From positions 154,333-218,332 of the forward strand of contig NZ_FQWZ01000004.1 in NCBI RefSeq assembly GCF_900129825.1: a DNA stretch of 64,000 bases, given 5' to 3'. Position numbers and translations under genes: made by a program. The notes below the pieces were generated by a model that was given only the letters and a program-made list of their open reading frames with translations, was not told the origin of the DNA and did no database searches. Below, in pieces: positions 63,693-64,000 of this stretch. This DNA is from Hydrocarboniphaga daqingensis (GTDB lineage: Bacteria; Pseudomonadota; Gammaproteobacteria; Nevskiales; Nevskiaceae). Position 1 is the stretch's first letter. Every line of letters starts with the position of its first letter.

Positions 63693-64000
63693 CTATGACG
63701 GATGGCGTTCAATCGTAGAGTAGCCAGGAGCGCTGGCCAGATATCGAACCATGACGATGTCGCCTTTCCGCGGATTGTCGCCGACCCACGTGGTCGGAAT
63801 ATCGCGCTGCACCGTTATCTCTCTGCCCAGGCCGGGAGGCGAGTACGTGTACCGAACGTGATCCGCCCCCTCGTCACCCGTAATGACGTCTACGACTTCA
63901 CCCAGTATCGGTTGACCATTCTTCAGCAGCTCCTGATCTTCCTTTTTTTGGCTGTCCATCGCCGACAGGAAATGTACCGTGGGGATGCACAGCACCAAGA
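63693..64000 (-). CDS. Membrane-associated beta-rich protein, DUF3592-like (5' end off the window)
   Basis: The frame is open to the right edge, so the N-terminus is missing. What remains is the end of a hydrophobic segment (LVLCIPTVHFLSA), then a soluble part with GQPILGEVVDVITG, VRYTYSPPGLGREITVQ and GDIVMVRYLASAPGYSTIE, a pattern like DUF3592. Function is unknown. Confidence 0.6.
   Translation of the reverse strand, partial: LVLCIPTVHFLSAMDSQKKEDQELLKNGQPILGEVVDVITGDEGADHVRYTYSPPGLGREITVQRDIPTTWVGDNPRKGDIVMVRYLASAPGYSTIERHPS

Noticed and set aside
1-64000. CRISPR array, tRNA/rRNA genes, prophage or IS elements
   Set aside because: No regularly spaced repeats, no cloverleaf or rRNA sequence noticed, no integrase, transposase or phage structural genes among the frames read. 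A tRNAscan or ISfinder run would settle it.

Overview
The window is 64 kb of GC-rich DNA, gene-dense on both strands. It most likely comes from a gammaproteobacterial chromosome, perhaps of the Nevskiales/Solimonadaceae or Xanthomonadales type. Pointers are the fused RlmKL methyltransferase, the yajC-secD-secF operon, a Cys-type SelO and a sphingomonad/Solimonas-style TonB receptor. This placement is inference from gene content only. I see no tRNA or rRNA gene, CRISPR array, insertion sequence or phage gene.

Region 1 (1-30.6 kb) is an island of exported amide hydrolases: seven amidase-signature (Ser-cisSer-Lys) amidases, two acetamidase/formamidase (FmdA/AmdA) proteins and three L-asparaginase-fold proteins. 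All twelve carry an N-terminal export signal. Hairpins and gene overlaps divide it into units. (a) Minus strand 6895 to beyond the left edge: amidase with a C-terminal lipocalin-like domain, a degenerate asparaginase-like protein, an RND adaptor and an RND pump. (b) A single plus-strand amidase, 7009-8700. (c) Two twin-arginine amidases, 12002 down to 8872. (d) Six genes from 20059 down to 12208: FmdA, amidase, a His-rich membrane protein, two asparaginases, FmdA. (e) 30611 down to 20224: amidase, three SPFH/HflKC-like proteins and a P-type ATPase joined by ATGA overlaps, then a Cys-rich amidase. Intrinsic terminators lie at 8722-8760, 12154-12173 and 20154-20192. No regulator and no dedicated amide or ammonium importer is visible. 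The simplest reading is extracytoplasmic release of ammonia and acids from amides, with membrane scaffolding (SPFH), ion pumping and efflux wired into the same transcripts.

Region 2 (30.8-46.3 kb) is mixed: a PQQ-type sugar dehydrogenase lipoprotein with a 48-residue membrane peptide, a YbhN-like membrane protein, a patatin, an SDR, a GST, a voltage-sensor-like protein without a pore, gamma-glutamyltransferase divergent from a TonB receptor, a double-domain KaiC-like ATPase with a CheY-like receiver, a three-winged-helix-like protein and SelO.

Region 3 (46.3-58.9 kb) holds a type II NADH dehydrogenase and glycogen metabolism (glgA, glgB, glgC, glgP) on alternating strands with an SxxK serine hydrolase inside, then rlmKL. 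Region 4 (59-64 kb) is yajC-secD-secF, a YCII-domain protein, a PhnA/YjdM-like zinc-ribbon protein and a truncated membrane protein at the right edge.
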